From Niastella yeongjuensis (GTDB lineage Bacteria > Bacteroidota > Bacteroidia > Chitinophagales > Chitinophagaceae), in NCBI RefSeq assembly GCF_900110245.1, contig NZ_FOCZ01000002.1, forward strand, positions 744,001 to 808,000: 64,000 nt of DNA. The letters run 5' to 3'. Below, piece after piece: positions 26,749-34,642 of this stretch. How positions within the stretch are numbered: position 1 is the stretch's first letter; each line of letters starts with the position of its first letter. The notes under the pieces were generated by a model, which saw only the letters and a program-made list of their open reading frames with translations, had not been told where the DNA came from and did no database searches. The position numbers were made by a program, and so were the translations under genes.

Positions 26749-28404
26749 ATGAATCAAAAGGTCTTAAAAGTACATGCAGCAGATAATGTGGTAGTAGCAC
26801 TTACCAATTTATCGAAAGGTGAAACCGTAACGTTAGATGGACAGGAATATACATTGACAGATGATATTCACGCCAAACACAAGTTTGTAGCAGCCGATCT
26901 GCAGGCTGGCGATTCCATCATCATGTATGGTGTATTGGTTGGAAAGGCACAGTCGCCCATTAAAAAAGGCGGTCTTATTTCAACCGGTAACGTAAAACAC
27001 GCAGCAAACGACTTCGAAATAAGCGAAAAGCGCAATACAGACTGGAAAAAACCAGATGTATCGAAGTTTGCAGGCCGCACCTTTAATGGCTACTATCGTC
27101 CCAATGGCGAAGTAGGGACCGCCAACTACTGGCTGGTTATTCCCATGGTATTTTGTGAGAACCGTAACCTCGACGTATTACAGGAATCACTGGTACGCGA
27201 CCTGGGTTATGGCCGTAACAAAAAATACAAATACCAGGCACAACAACTCATCGAGTTGTACAAAACGGGTAAAAGCGTTGAAGACATTCTGAGCGCCGAT
27301 ATACGTACAAGCGCCAGCGAAGAGAATGCACAGCGTTTGTTCCCCAACGTAGATGGTATCAAATTCCTGAACCACGAAGGTGGTTGTGGTGGAACCCGTC
27401 AGGATGCACAGGCATTGTGCGGTTTGCTGGCTGGTTACATTACGCACCCCAACTGTGCCGGTGCTACCGTACTGAGCCTGGGTTGCCAGAATGCACAGGT
27501 GTCTATCCTGGAAGAAGAGATCAAAAAGCGGGATGCTAATTTCAGCAAACCCTTATACATACTGGAACAACAGAAGATCGGGCTTGAATCTGATCTGCTG
27601 GCTGCTGCCATCAAACACACTTTCGCAGGGCTCATTATTGCCAATCAAACCAAACGCGAACCAGCGCCATTGAGCAAGCTTACAATCGGTTTGGAATGCG
27701 GTGGCAGCGATGGTTTCTCCGGCATCTCAGCCAACCCCGCTATCGGTTATACTTCGGATTTGCTGGTAGGCCTCGGCGGTTCAGTTATTTTGTCTGAATT
27801 CCCTGAACTGTGCGGAGTAGAGCAGGGCCTCAGCGACCGTTGCGTACAAGTAGATATCGCTACAAGATTTTCAAGTCTGATGAAGACTTACAATGCAAGA
27901 GCGGTAGCCGTAGGCAGTGGTTTCGATATGAACCCGTCACCCGGTAACATCAAGGACGGGTTGATCACCGATGCCATTAAATCGGCCGGTGCTGCTAAAA
28001 AAGGTGGTACCTCACCCGTAACCGATGTACTGGATTATCCTGAGAAAGTAACAAAACCAGGTTTGAACCTGCTGTGCACACCCGGTAACGATGTGGAATC
28101 GACCACAGCCGAAGTAGCCAGCGGTGCTAATATCGTATTGTTCACAACCGGTTTGGGAACACCAACAGGTAACCCCATTGCACCGGTAGTTAAATTATCG
28201 AGCAATACCGTGTTGTATAACAAAATGCGCGATATCATCGACATCAACACCGGAACCATCATTGAAGGTGAAGAAACCATTGAGCAGGCAGGTGAGCGCA
28301 TACTGGATTATGTGATAAAAGTGGCCAGCGGAGAACTGGAGATCAGTGCGGTTCGTCATGGTCAGGATGACTTCATCCCCTGGAAAAGAGGAGTATCATT
28401 ATAA
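26749..28404 (+). CDS. uxaA: Altronate dehydratase
   Basis: 551 residues. The N-terminal SAF domain (about 1-95) includes VHAADNVVVALTNLSKGETV. The large C-terminal catalytic domain holds NGYYRPNGEVGTANYWLVIPMVFCENRNL, NHEGGCGGTRQDAQALCGLLAGY, LGCQNAQ, LECGGSDGFSGISANPAIG and CTPGNDVESTT. The conserved cysteines in these segments are thought to bind the catalytic metal. It converts D-altronate to 2-keto-3-deoxygluconate. The neighbouring uxaB, uxaC, kdgK and eda complete the pathway. Confidence 0.96.
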   Translation: MNQKVLKVHAADNVVVALTNLSKGETVTLDGQEYTLTDDIHAKHKFVAADLQAGDSIIMYGVLVGKAQSPIKKGGLISTGNVKHAANDFEISEKRNTDWKKPDVSKFAGRTFNGYYRPNGEVGTANYWLVIPMVFCENRNLDVLQESLVRDLGYGRNKKYKYQAQQLIELYKTGKSVEDILSADIRTSASEENAQRLFPNVDGIKFLNHEGGCGGTRQDAQALCGLLAGYITHPNCAGATVLSLGCQNAQVSILEEEIKKRDANFSKPLYILEQQKIGLESDLLAAAIKHTFAGLIIANQTKREPAPLSKLTIGLECGGSDGFSGISANPAIGYTSDLLVGLGGSVILSEFPELCGVEQGLSDRCVQVDIATRFSSLMKTYNARAVAVGSGFDMNPSPGNIKDGLITDAIKSAGAAKKGGTSPVTDVLDYPEKVTKPGLNLLCTPGNDVESTTAEVASGANIVLFTTGLGTPTGNPIAPVVKLSSNTVLYNKMRDIIDINTGTIIEGEETIEQAGERILDYVIKVASGELEISAVRHGQDDFIPWKRGVSL

Positions 28405-28414
28405 TATTATAAAC

Positions 28415-28447
28415 AGGCATGCCACGGTTTCAAACCGTGGCATGCCT
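28415..28447 (+). terminator. Perfect palindromic hairpin between uxaA and uxaC
   Basis: AGGCATGCCACGGTTT (28415-28430) and AAACCGTGGCATGCCT (28432-28447) are exact reverse complements separated by one base. It is followed by ACTTTTC and lacks a strong T run, so it may only partly terminate or may stabilise transcript ends inside the operon. Confidence 0.6.
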
Positions 28448-28472
28448 ACTTTTCACATTTCATCACTCACCA

Positions 28473-29873
28473 ATGAAAAAGTTTGTTGACGAGCACTTTT
28501 TATTGCAAACACCCACTGCGCAAAAGCTGTATCATGAGTTTGCCAGGCAAATGCCCATTATAGATTATCATTGCCATTTGCCTCCCGATCAAATTGCCAA
28601 TGATACCCAGTTCCAGAACTTAACACAGGTATGGCTGTATGGCGACCACTACAAATGGCGCGCTATGCGTACTGCCGGTGTTAATGAAGATTATGTGACT
28701 GGTGGTAAAAGCGATTTTGAGAAGTTTGAAAAATGGGCCGCCACCGTTCCTTATACTTTACGCAATCCATTATACCACTGGACGCACCTGGAATTGCAAC
28801 GCTACTTTGGTGTAACCGACATCCTGGACGCAAAAAGCGCCAAAAAGATCTACGATGAGTGTACAGCCAAACTGCAAACAAAAGAATATTCCGTTCGCAG
28901 CCTGCTGAAAAAAATGAACGTAAAGGTGGTTTGTACTACCGACGATCCCATCGATAACCTTGAGTACCATAAAAAGATCAAAGCCGATAATTTTGAAGTA
29001 AAAGTATTACCCGCATTCCGCCCCGATAAGGCCATGAATGTGGACGATGCCGCTAACTTTAATGCATATGTAGGTAAAGTAGAAGCTGCTTCCAACACCT
29101 CAGTGGGCAGCTATGCCGATTACCTGAAGGCCTTGAAAGTAACGCACGACTTCTTCGCTACCATGGGCTGCTCAGTAAGCGACCATGGTCTGGAGCAGAT
29201 CTATGCGGAAGACTATACTGAAACAGAAATTAAGAACGCATTCGATAAAATAAGAAGCGGTAAAGAGCTCTCTCAGGAAGAGAACCTGAAATTCAAATCA
29301 GCTATGCTGGTTGAGTTTGCCCGCTGGGATTGGGAAAAAGGCTGGGTGCAACAATACCACCTGGGTGCGCTGCGTAACAACAACAGCCGCATGCTGAAAC
29401 AACTCGGACCTGATACAGGCTGGGATTCAATCGGCGACTTTTCACAAGCCCGCCAGTTGTCTAAATTCCTGAACAAACTCGATACAGACAACCAACTGGC
29501 AAAAACCATTCTGTACAACCTGAACCCTGCCGACAATGAGCTGATGGCTACCATGATCGGTAACTTCCAGGATGGCAGCGTAGCCGGAAAGGTACAGTTC
29601 GGTTCAGGCTGGTGGTTCCTCGATCAGAAAGATGGCATGACCAAACAGATCAACGCCCTTTCCAACATGGGACTGCTGAGCAAGTTTGTAGGGATGTTAA
29701 CCGACTCAAGAAGTTTCCTGTCATTCCCCCGCCACGAATACTTCCGCCGCCTGTTGTGTAACATGTTCGGCGATGACGTAGAGAATGGCGAATTACCTGC
29801 CGATATCGATTGGATAGGCCAGGTGATCCAGGACATTTGTTTTAACAACGCTAAAAACTATTTCAACTGGTAA
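28473..29873 (+). CDS. uxaC: Glucuronate/galacturonate isomerase
   Basis: The start is ATG 28473 (MKKFVDEHFLLQTPTAQKLYHEF), right after the hairpin. The open frame extends upstream to 28419, but through the hairpin itself. 466 residues, close to the 470 of the E. coli enzyme. Family signatures: MPIIDYHCHLPPDQIAND with the metal-binding HxH, DHYKWRAMRTAGVNE, VVCTTDDPIDNLEYH, and SGWWFLDQKDGM...LTDSRSFLSFPRHEYFRRLLCN. It interconverts D-galacturonate and D-tagaturonate (and D-glucuronate and D-fructuronate), the entry step after import. Its stop codon overlaps the next start (TAATG). Confidence 0.96.
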   Translation: MKKFVDEHFLLQTPTAQKLYHEFARQMPIIDYHCHLPPDQIANDTQFQNLTQVWLYGDHYKWRAMRTAGVNEDYVTGGKSDFEKFEKWAATVPYTLRNPLYHWTHLELQRYFGVTDILDAKSAKKIYDECTAKLQTKEYSVRSLLKKMNVKVVCTTDDPIDNLEYHKKIKADNFEVKVLPAFRPDKAMNVDDAANFNAYVGKVEAASNTSVGSYADYLKALKVTHDFFATMGCSVSDHGLEQIYAEDYTETEIKNAFDKIRSGKELSQEENLKFKSAMLVEFARWDWEKGWVQQYHLGALRNNNSRMLKQLGPDTGWDSIGDFSQARQLSKFLNKLDTDNQLAKTILYNLNPADNELMATMIGNFQDGSVAGKVQFGSGWWFLDQKDGMTKQINALSNMGLLSKFVGMLTDSRSFLSFPRHEYFRRLLCNMFGDDVENGELPADIDWIGQVIQDICFNNAKNYFNW

Positions 29874-30883
29874 TGGGCAATGTGTTAAGCTTTGGCGAAT
29901 TACTGTTAAGGTTATCGCCCGATACTGAAGGTCAATGGTTGGCAAATGCATCGATGCCCGTACACGTAGGTGGTGCTGAATTGAATGTAGCCCGTGCCCT
30001 GGCCCTTTGGAATATACCGGTGAAATACATGACCGGTTTACCCGATAACTATTTATCACAACAGATAGTAAAGTCCCTGCAGCAAAGTAATATCGATACC
30101 TCGGCCATTCAATATGGCGGACAGCGGATCGGTTTATACTACCTGCCACAGGGCCTGGATGTAAAGAATGCCGGTGTTATTTACGACCGTACCGATTCTT
30201 CCTTTGCCCGTTTGCAAATAGGCACCATCAACTGGGATGCGATCCTCGAAGGAGTGAGCTGGTTCCATGTTAGTGCTATCTGCCCGGCACTGAATGCCGA
30301 TGCAGCAGCTGTATGTGAAGAAGTAATGCAGGTATGTAATAAAAAAGGCATTACGGTTTCCATCGATCTGAACTATCGGGCCAAATTGTGGCAATATGGC
30401 GTACCGGTGCATGAAGTAATGATGCGGCTGGCCCCTTACTGCGACCTGATCATGGGCAATGTATGGGCTGCCGAAAAAATGCTGCAGATCCCTGTTCACC
30501 CCGACCTGGTTACAACAGATACAAAAGAAATGTACCTGGAGCAGGCGCTGGTAACATCGCAACAGATCATAAAGCAATACCCACGCTGCAAAGCCGTGGC
30601 CAATACCTTCCGCTTCGATCATAATGGCATTTTATATTATACCACTTTATACACCAATTCGCAATTGCATGTTTCATCGGTTTACACCACCGAAACAGTA
30701 GTTGATAAAGTAGGTAGCGGTGATTGTTATATGGCTGGTTTGATCTATGGCTTTTACAAAGAACAAAGAGCCCAGGAGATTGTGGAGTTTGCAACCGCTG
30801 CTGCATTTCAGAAATTGTTCATTAAAGGTGACGCTACCAATAAATCGGTAGCCGATATAACCGCCACTATTAAAAAAGCATGA
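29873..30883 (+). CDS. kdgK: 2-keto-3-deoxygluconate kinase (PfkB family)
   Basis: 336 residues of the ribokinase/PfkB family. The N-terminus LSFGELLLRLSPD and GGAELNVARALALWNIPVKYMTGLPDN form the substrate-binding part. Near the C-terminus DKVGSGDCYMAGLIYGF is the PfkB signature 2, with the catalytic base Asp284. The start overlaps the uxaC stop by one base, indicating translational coupling. Placed between uxaA/uxaC and eda, it should phosphorylate 2-keto-3-deoxygluconate to KDPG. Kinase type is certain; the substrate is inferred from context. Confidence 0.92.
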   Translation: MGNVLSFGELLLRLSPDTEGQWLANASMPVHVGGAELNVARALALWNIPVKYMTGLPDNYLSQQIVKSLQQSNIDTSAIQYGGQRIGLYYLPQGLDVKNAGVIYDRTDSSFARLQIGTINWDAILEGVSWFHVSAICPALNADAAAVCEEVMQVCNKKGITVSIDLNYRAKLWQYGVPVHEVMMRLAPYCDLIMGNVWAAEKMLQIPVHPDLVTTDTKEMYLEQALVTSQQIIKQYPRCKAVANTFRFDHNGILYYTTLYTNSQLHVSSVYTTETVVDKVGSGDCYMAGLIYGFYKEQRAQEIVEFATAAAFQKLFIKGDATNKSVADITATIKKA

Positions 30884-30930
30884 TGAAACGTAAGTTCCAT
30901 CTGGCCCCAAAAAATAATAAGAACAGATGA
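30884..30930 (+). repeat. Gene-leader repeat shared with the globin gene
   Basis: The string GAAACGTAAGTTCCATCT, an A-rich stretch, then AACAGATGAA ending in the start codon also occurs before the globin gene at 39427. There it is split after AAACGT by a 54-bp palindromic insertion. Confidence 0.7.
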
Positions 30931-31583
30931 ATCAACAGGATATAATAAATCAGATCACGCAACAGAAAATGTTGCCGCTGTATTTTAACAAGGATAAGGA
31001 AGTTAGCATTGAGGTGTTAAAAGCATTGTATGCAGCCGGTATCAAAGCCGTTGAGTATACCAATCGTGGAGCCGAAGCCATAGCCAACTTTAAAGAGATG
31101 CGCAAGGTGGTGAACGAAACCATGCCCGGCATGCTGTTGGGTATTGGAACGGTAAAAACAGTGGCCGATGCAGAGCTGTTCATTAATGCCGGCGCCGATT
31201 TTATTATTAGTCCTGTCGTATTTCCACCGGTAGCCAAAGTGGTGCAGGATGCCGGTTTGTTATGGATCCCCGGTTGTTTAACACCGACAGAGGTGTTCAC
31301 CGCCGAAATGAATGGTGCTAAATTGGTGAAGATCTTCCCGGGCAGTGTGGTAGGACCCTCTTATATTTCAGCTATTAAAGAATTATTCCCCGGTATTTTG
31401 TTTATGCCAACCGGTGGTGTAGATACCACTAAGGAAAGCATTCAGGAATGGTTCGATAATGGCGTGTGTGCAGTAGGGATGGGCAGCAAGTTGATCAGTA
31501 AAAATGTTTTACAGAACAAAGAATACGATAAACTGACAAAGCTGACGAAAGACGTTCTGGCGATACTAAACAACATCAAATAA
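30927..31583 (+). CDS. eda: KDPG aldolase (2-dehydro-3-deoxyphosphogluconate aldolase)
   Basis: 218 residues with a TIM-barrel. The Schiff-base lysine is Lys135 in AKLVKIFPGSVVGPSYI, the catalytic Glu lies in KAVEYTNRG, and LLGIGTVKTVADAELFINAGADFIISP and MPTGGVDTT complete the pattern. It cleaves KDPG to pyruvate and glyceraldehyde-3-phosphate, the last step of the pathway. The 43 bases before the start contain a sequence also found before the globin gene at 39427 (see the repeat entry). Confidence 0.95.
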   Translation: MNQQDIINQITQQKMLPLYFNKDKEVSIEVLKALYAAGIKAVEYTNRGAEAIANFKEMRKVVNETMPGMLLGIGTVKTVADAELFINAGADFIISPVVFPPVAKVVQDAGLLWIPGCLTPTEVFTAEMNGAKLVKIFPGSVVGPSYISAIKELFPGILFMPTGGVDTTKESIQEWFDNGVCAVGMGSKLISKNVLQNKEYDKLTKLTKDVLAILNNIK

Positions 31584-31589
31584 AAATTG

Positions 31590-31625
31590 AAACGGCATCC
31601 CGACGCGTCGGGACGCCGTTTTATC
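31590..31625 (+). terminator. Stem-loop between eda and exuT
   Basis: AAACGGC pairs with GCCGTTT around an inner palindrome CCCGACGCGTCGGG, followed by TTTTATCC. It lies within the 57-base gap before the transporter start and may weaken read-through. Confidence 0.6.
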
Positions 31626-31640
31626 CTAAAAGGACCTGAC

Positions 31641-32975
31641 ATGCAAGCTATAGCGATAGAAACAAAGGGACCTGAGATCCAACAATCCATTGGAAAATAC
31701 CGGTGGACGATCTGTGGATTGGTGTTCTTTGCCACCACGATCAACTACCTTGACCGGGCAGTTATCAGTTTATTAAAAGAAACTTTTACCAACGACCTGC
31801 ATTGGAACGATGCCGATTATGCCAATGTGGAGATCGCTTTTAAAGTGGCTTATGCCGTTGGTTTATTGCTGGCCGGCCGCATTATAGACAGAATGGGTAC
31901 CAAAATGGGATATGCTGTGGCTACTTTTTTATGGAGTGCTGCTGCTGTTGCCCATGCCGCGGTAAACACCGTGTTTGGTTTTGGCGTTGCCCGTTCATTT
32001 TTAGGGGTGTTTGAAGCCGGTAACTTCCCTGCTGCCATTAAAACTGTGGCCGAATGGTTCCCTAAAAAAGAAAGAGCACTGGCAACAGGTATCTTCAACT
32101 CCGGGGCCAATGTAGGAGCCATTGTTGCACCGATAGCCGTTCCATACATCGTAGTTACCTTAGGCTGGCAATGGGCGTTCATCCTCACCGGTGCATTGGG
32201 TTTTCTGTGGCTGATCCTGTGGTTCATTTATTATGAAGTACCCAAGAAACAAAAGAAATGTTCTCAGGCAGAATACGATTATATCCATAGCGATAAAGAC
32301 GAAACACCTGCCCTGGAGCAGGTAAAACCAAGCGTATCCTGGATCAAATTATTGAGCTTCCCCCAAACCTGGGCATTCGCCATCGGTAAATTATTGACCG
32401 ACCCCATCTGGTGGTTCTATCTCTTCTGGTTGCCCGATTTCCTGAACAGCCAGTATGGTTTAAAGGGAACAGCTGTATCATTACCGGTTGCGATCGTATA
32501 TTCTATGTCAACGATAGGTAGTGTGTTCGGTGGCTGGTTACCAATGAGACTCATTGACAAGGGCTGGGCGCCGTTCAAGGCCCGTAAAACATCCATGCTT
32601 ATTTATGCATTCTTTGTTATCCCCATCATATTTGCACAATTACTGGGTGGCATAGATATGTGGCTGGCCGTTATCGTGATCGGTATCGCGGCATCAGCTC
32701 ACCAGGCATGGAGCGCCAACATCTTCACCACTGTGAGCGATATGTTCCCCAAGCATACAACCGGTTCTGTAACTGGTATTGGCGGTATGTTTGGTGCCGT
32801 GGGCGGTATCCTGTTATCAGCAGCGGTACAAAAGAACATGTTTGTTTACTATCGCAACCTGGGAAAAATTGAAGTAGCTTATTACATCATGTTTGCGGTA
32901 TGCGGTGGCGCTTACCTGCTGGCCTGGCTGATTATGCACTTCCTGGTGCCAAAGATGAAACGAGTAGAACTGTAA
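31641..32975 (+). CDS. exuT: Hexuronate MFS transporter (ExuT-like)
   Basis: The start is placed at ATG 31641; the frame is open from 31587, but only through the preceding stem-loop. The 444-residue protein has about 12 membrane helices. It begins with the anion:cation symporter family pattern YRWTICGLVFFATTINYLDRAVISLL and has GRIIDRMGTKMGYAVATFLWS, the MFS loop 2-3 motif, then RSFLGVFEAGNFPAAIKTVAEWFPKKERALATGIFNSGANVG. This subfamily includes ExuT, which imports galacturonate and glucuronate by proton symport. As the last gene of the galacturonate operon, uronate uptake across the inner membrane is the natural role. Confidence 0.92.
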   Translation: MQAIAIETKGPEIQQSIGKYRWTICGLVFFATTINYLDRAVISLLKETFTNDLHWNDADYANVEIAFKVAYAVGLLLAGRIIDRMGTKMGYAVATFLWSAAAVAHAAVNTVFGFGVARSFLGVFEAGNFPAAIKTVAEWFPKKERALATGIFNSGANVGAIVAPIAVPYIVVTLGWQWAFILTGALGFLWLILWFIYYEVPKKQKKCSQAEYDYIHSDKDETPALEQVKPSVSWIKLLSFPQTWAFAIGKLLTDPIWWFYLFWLPDFLNSQYGLKGTAVSLPVAIVYSMSTIGSVFGGWLPMRLIDKGWAPFKARKTSMLIYAFFVIPIIFAQLLGGIDMWLAVIVIGIAASAHQAWSANIFTTVSDMFPKHTTGSVTGIGGMFGAVGGILLSAAVQKNMFVYYRNLGKIEVAYYIMFAVCGGAYLLAWLIMHFLVPKMKRVEL

Positions 32976-33000
32976 AAATAACTTTATAATTGTTTAACAG

Positions 33001-33040
33001 GCGTGCCACGGTCCCAAACCGTGGCACGCTTTGTTTTTTT
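33001..33040 (+). terminator. Terminator after the galacturonate operon
   Basis: GCGTGCCACGGT (33001-33012) pairs with ACCGTGGCACGC (33018-33029) over loop CCCAA and is followed by TTTGTTTTTTT. It is the best-formed of the three ACGGT-core hairpins and marks the end of the pectin locus. Confidence 0.88.
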
Positions 33041-33252
33041 GGGGGCTTTTTATTGCTATAACGTATTAAACGTATTAACATTGAATTTTGAGCAAGTCGT
33101 AAAAAAATGCGTAAAAACGCCGCAATAGGGGCAAATTTTGACACACGCACTGATAATATTCAAAAAAAATGGAAACAATTGCATTTTACTGTTCATCCTT
33201 CGCCAATATTTTGTAAATTAGAAATAATCATTCATTCAATAAATCGACTGTT

Positions 33253-33528
33253 ATGGAAAGAGCCTACAAATGCTGTCAATCCTGCGGTACGCCTATGAAA
33301 CGGGATGCTGGTGGCACTCATGCAGACGGAACCAGAAGCACGATGTATTGCAGTCACTGTCTTCTGGATGGGAAATTCACAGCGAGCAACATTACAGTTG
33401 ATGATATGAAGGAACGGGTAAAGGGGAAATTAAAAGAAGTCGGCTATCCCGGTTTCCTGACCGGATTTTATACCCGTAACATCCACAAACTGGAGCGCTG
33501 GAAATCGCATCCCCTGGCTGTTGAATAA
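33253..33528 (+). CDS. Small zinc-ribbon protein
   Basis: 91 residues. CCQSCGTPM near the N-terminus and YCSHCLLDG about 25 residues later give a Cys4 zinc ribbon of the type described as putative zinc ribbon (PF12674-like). A short helical tail (MKERVKGKLKEVGYPGF) follows. Members are small cytoplasmic proteins of unknown function. It stands alone between the pectin locus and a beta-barrel gene, preceded by about 220 bases of AT-rich sequence. Confidence 0.82.
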   Translation: MERAYKCCQSCGTPMKRDAGGTHADGTRSTMYCSHCLLDGKFTASNITVDDMKERVKGKLKEVGYPGFLTGFYTRNIHKLERWKSHPLAVE

Positions 33529-33821
33529 TGGCAAAGGCGTTTACATGACCATCTTGCTTAGCAATTTTTTACCCCATTAAATTATCGTGTGCTGTTCCTG
33601 CGTGAATGGCAATGGATTTAGTTGTGCAGTTTCTGGTAGCAGAGCTGTTGAACAGTTACGCCCGCGGTTCTATGGTTATGGCCATTGCACCCAGGGGATT
33701 GGGATTTTTATGCAGGTGCTGCAACGGGATACAGCTAGTGTGTGTCAATAAGGCAATAAAACCACATGGGCAGGGAAAAGGTTGCAGGATCAGTCCTGTA
33801 TAAATCTTATTAAAAAATACC

Positions 33822-34559
33822 ATGAAACAAACAGTACTGCTGGCAGGTTTCCTGCTGGCCACCCTCTTGCTACATGCCCAGTTAAATCATCCGCACTTCC
33901 TCACTGAAATCTCAGTTGGTCCTTCTTTTCCGGTAGGTAAATTCGGCGATAAGAACTTTGATATCTTCAATTTAAAGAACCCACCCGGTCTTGCAAAAAC
34001 CGGCGTAAGCGCCAGCCTGTCGCTAGGTTATTATTTAAACCGGTCAATAGCAGTGTTGGTATCAGCAGGCTATAGTGAACATAAACAGGATTGGGATGGC
34101 TACGGTAAATATATCAGATCACTGCCCAATGGCGACGGGCCTGCCGACTTCCAAATAACCGCAGAAACCTGGAAAGCGATAAATATAATGGGCGGCGGTT
34201 TTTTTGTTATACCATTAACTCCGGCCCATAAATTAAATGTAACAGCTAAATTATTGGCAGGTGGCTGCAAATCAGCGATTCCGGCATTTACCGGTAAAAG
34301 TTATGATGTAGGCGGGGTCTTTTTAAGTGAGTCGAAGTACAGTGAAGTTGATCTCAAGTGGGCATTTTGTTATCAGGCCGGGGTAGGACTGCAATATAAA
34401 TTGACCAGGTTCCTGCATGTGCAGTTAGAAGTTAACTCTTTCAATGCAACAGCCAAAATGCCCGCTCGTATGCCCAGTTACTCTAACGCTGTACCCGTAA
34501 TTGGAAATAGTAATATGAGTACGGTAAATGCACAGGCAGGTCTGGGAATCGATCTGTAA
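33822..34559 (+). CDS. Outer-membrane beta-barrel protein, function unknown
   Basis: 245 residues with a signal peptide (MKQTVLLAGFLLATLLLHAQ). The mature part has the alternating pattern of porin-like small barrels (PHFLTEISVGPSFPVGKFGDKNFD, VSASLSLGYYLNRSIAVLVSAGYSEH, GVGLQYKLTRFLHVQLEVN), ending in an amphipathic strand LGIDL. It fits the Bacteroidota outer-membrane protein beta-barrel domain. No ligand or partner is evident. A hairpin terminator follows at 34593-34620. Confidence 0.8.
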   Translation: MKQTVLLAGFLLATLLLHAQLNHPHFLTEISVGPSFPVGKFGDKNFDIFNLKNPPGLAKTGVSASLSLGYYLNRSIAVLVSAGYSEHKQDWDGYGKYIRSLPNGDGPADFQITAETWKAINIMGGGFFVIPLTPAHKLNVTAKLLAGGCKSAIPAFTGKSYDVGGVFLSESKYSEVDLKWAFCYQAGVGLQYKLTRFLHVQLEVNSFNATAKMPARMPSYSNAVPVIGNSNMSTVNAQAGLGIDL

Positions 34560-34592
34560 AGTTTAGTTTGTTTGTTAACTTGTTGCTTTATG

Positions 34593-34620
34593 CTCCTGGC
34601 TTTATGCCGGGAGTTTTTTA
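34593..34620 (+). terminator. Terminator after the beta-barrel gene
   Basis: CTCCTGGC pairs with GCCGGGAG (one wobble) over TTTAT and is followed by TTTTTTATTTG. Confidence 0.8.
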
Positions 34621-34642
34621 TTTGAGGGGAATAGAACGACGA

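Noticed and set aside
33606-33803. 65-residue plus-strand frame before the beta-barrel gene
   Set aside because: No family, no clear start context, low-quality composition, and it lies in the leader of the next gene.
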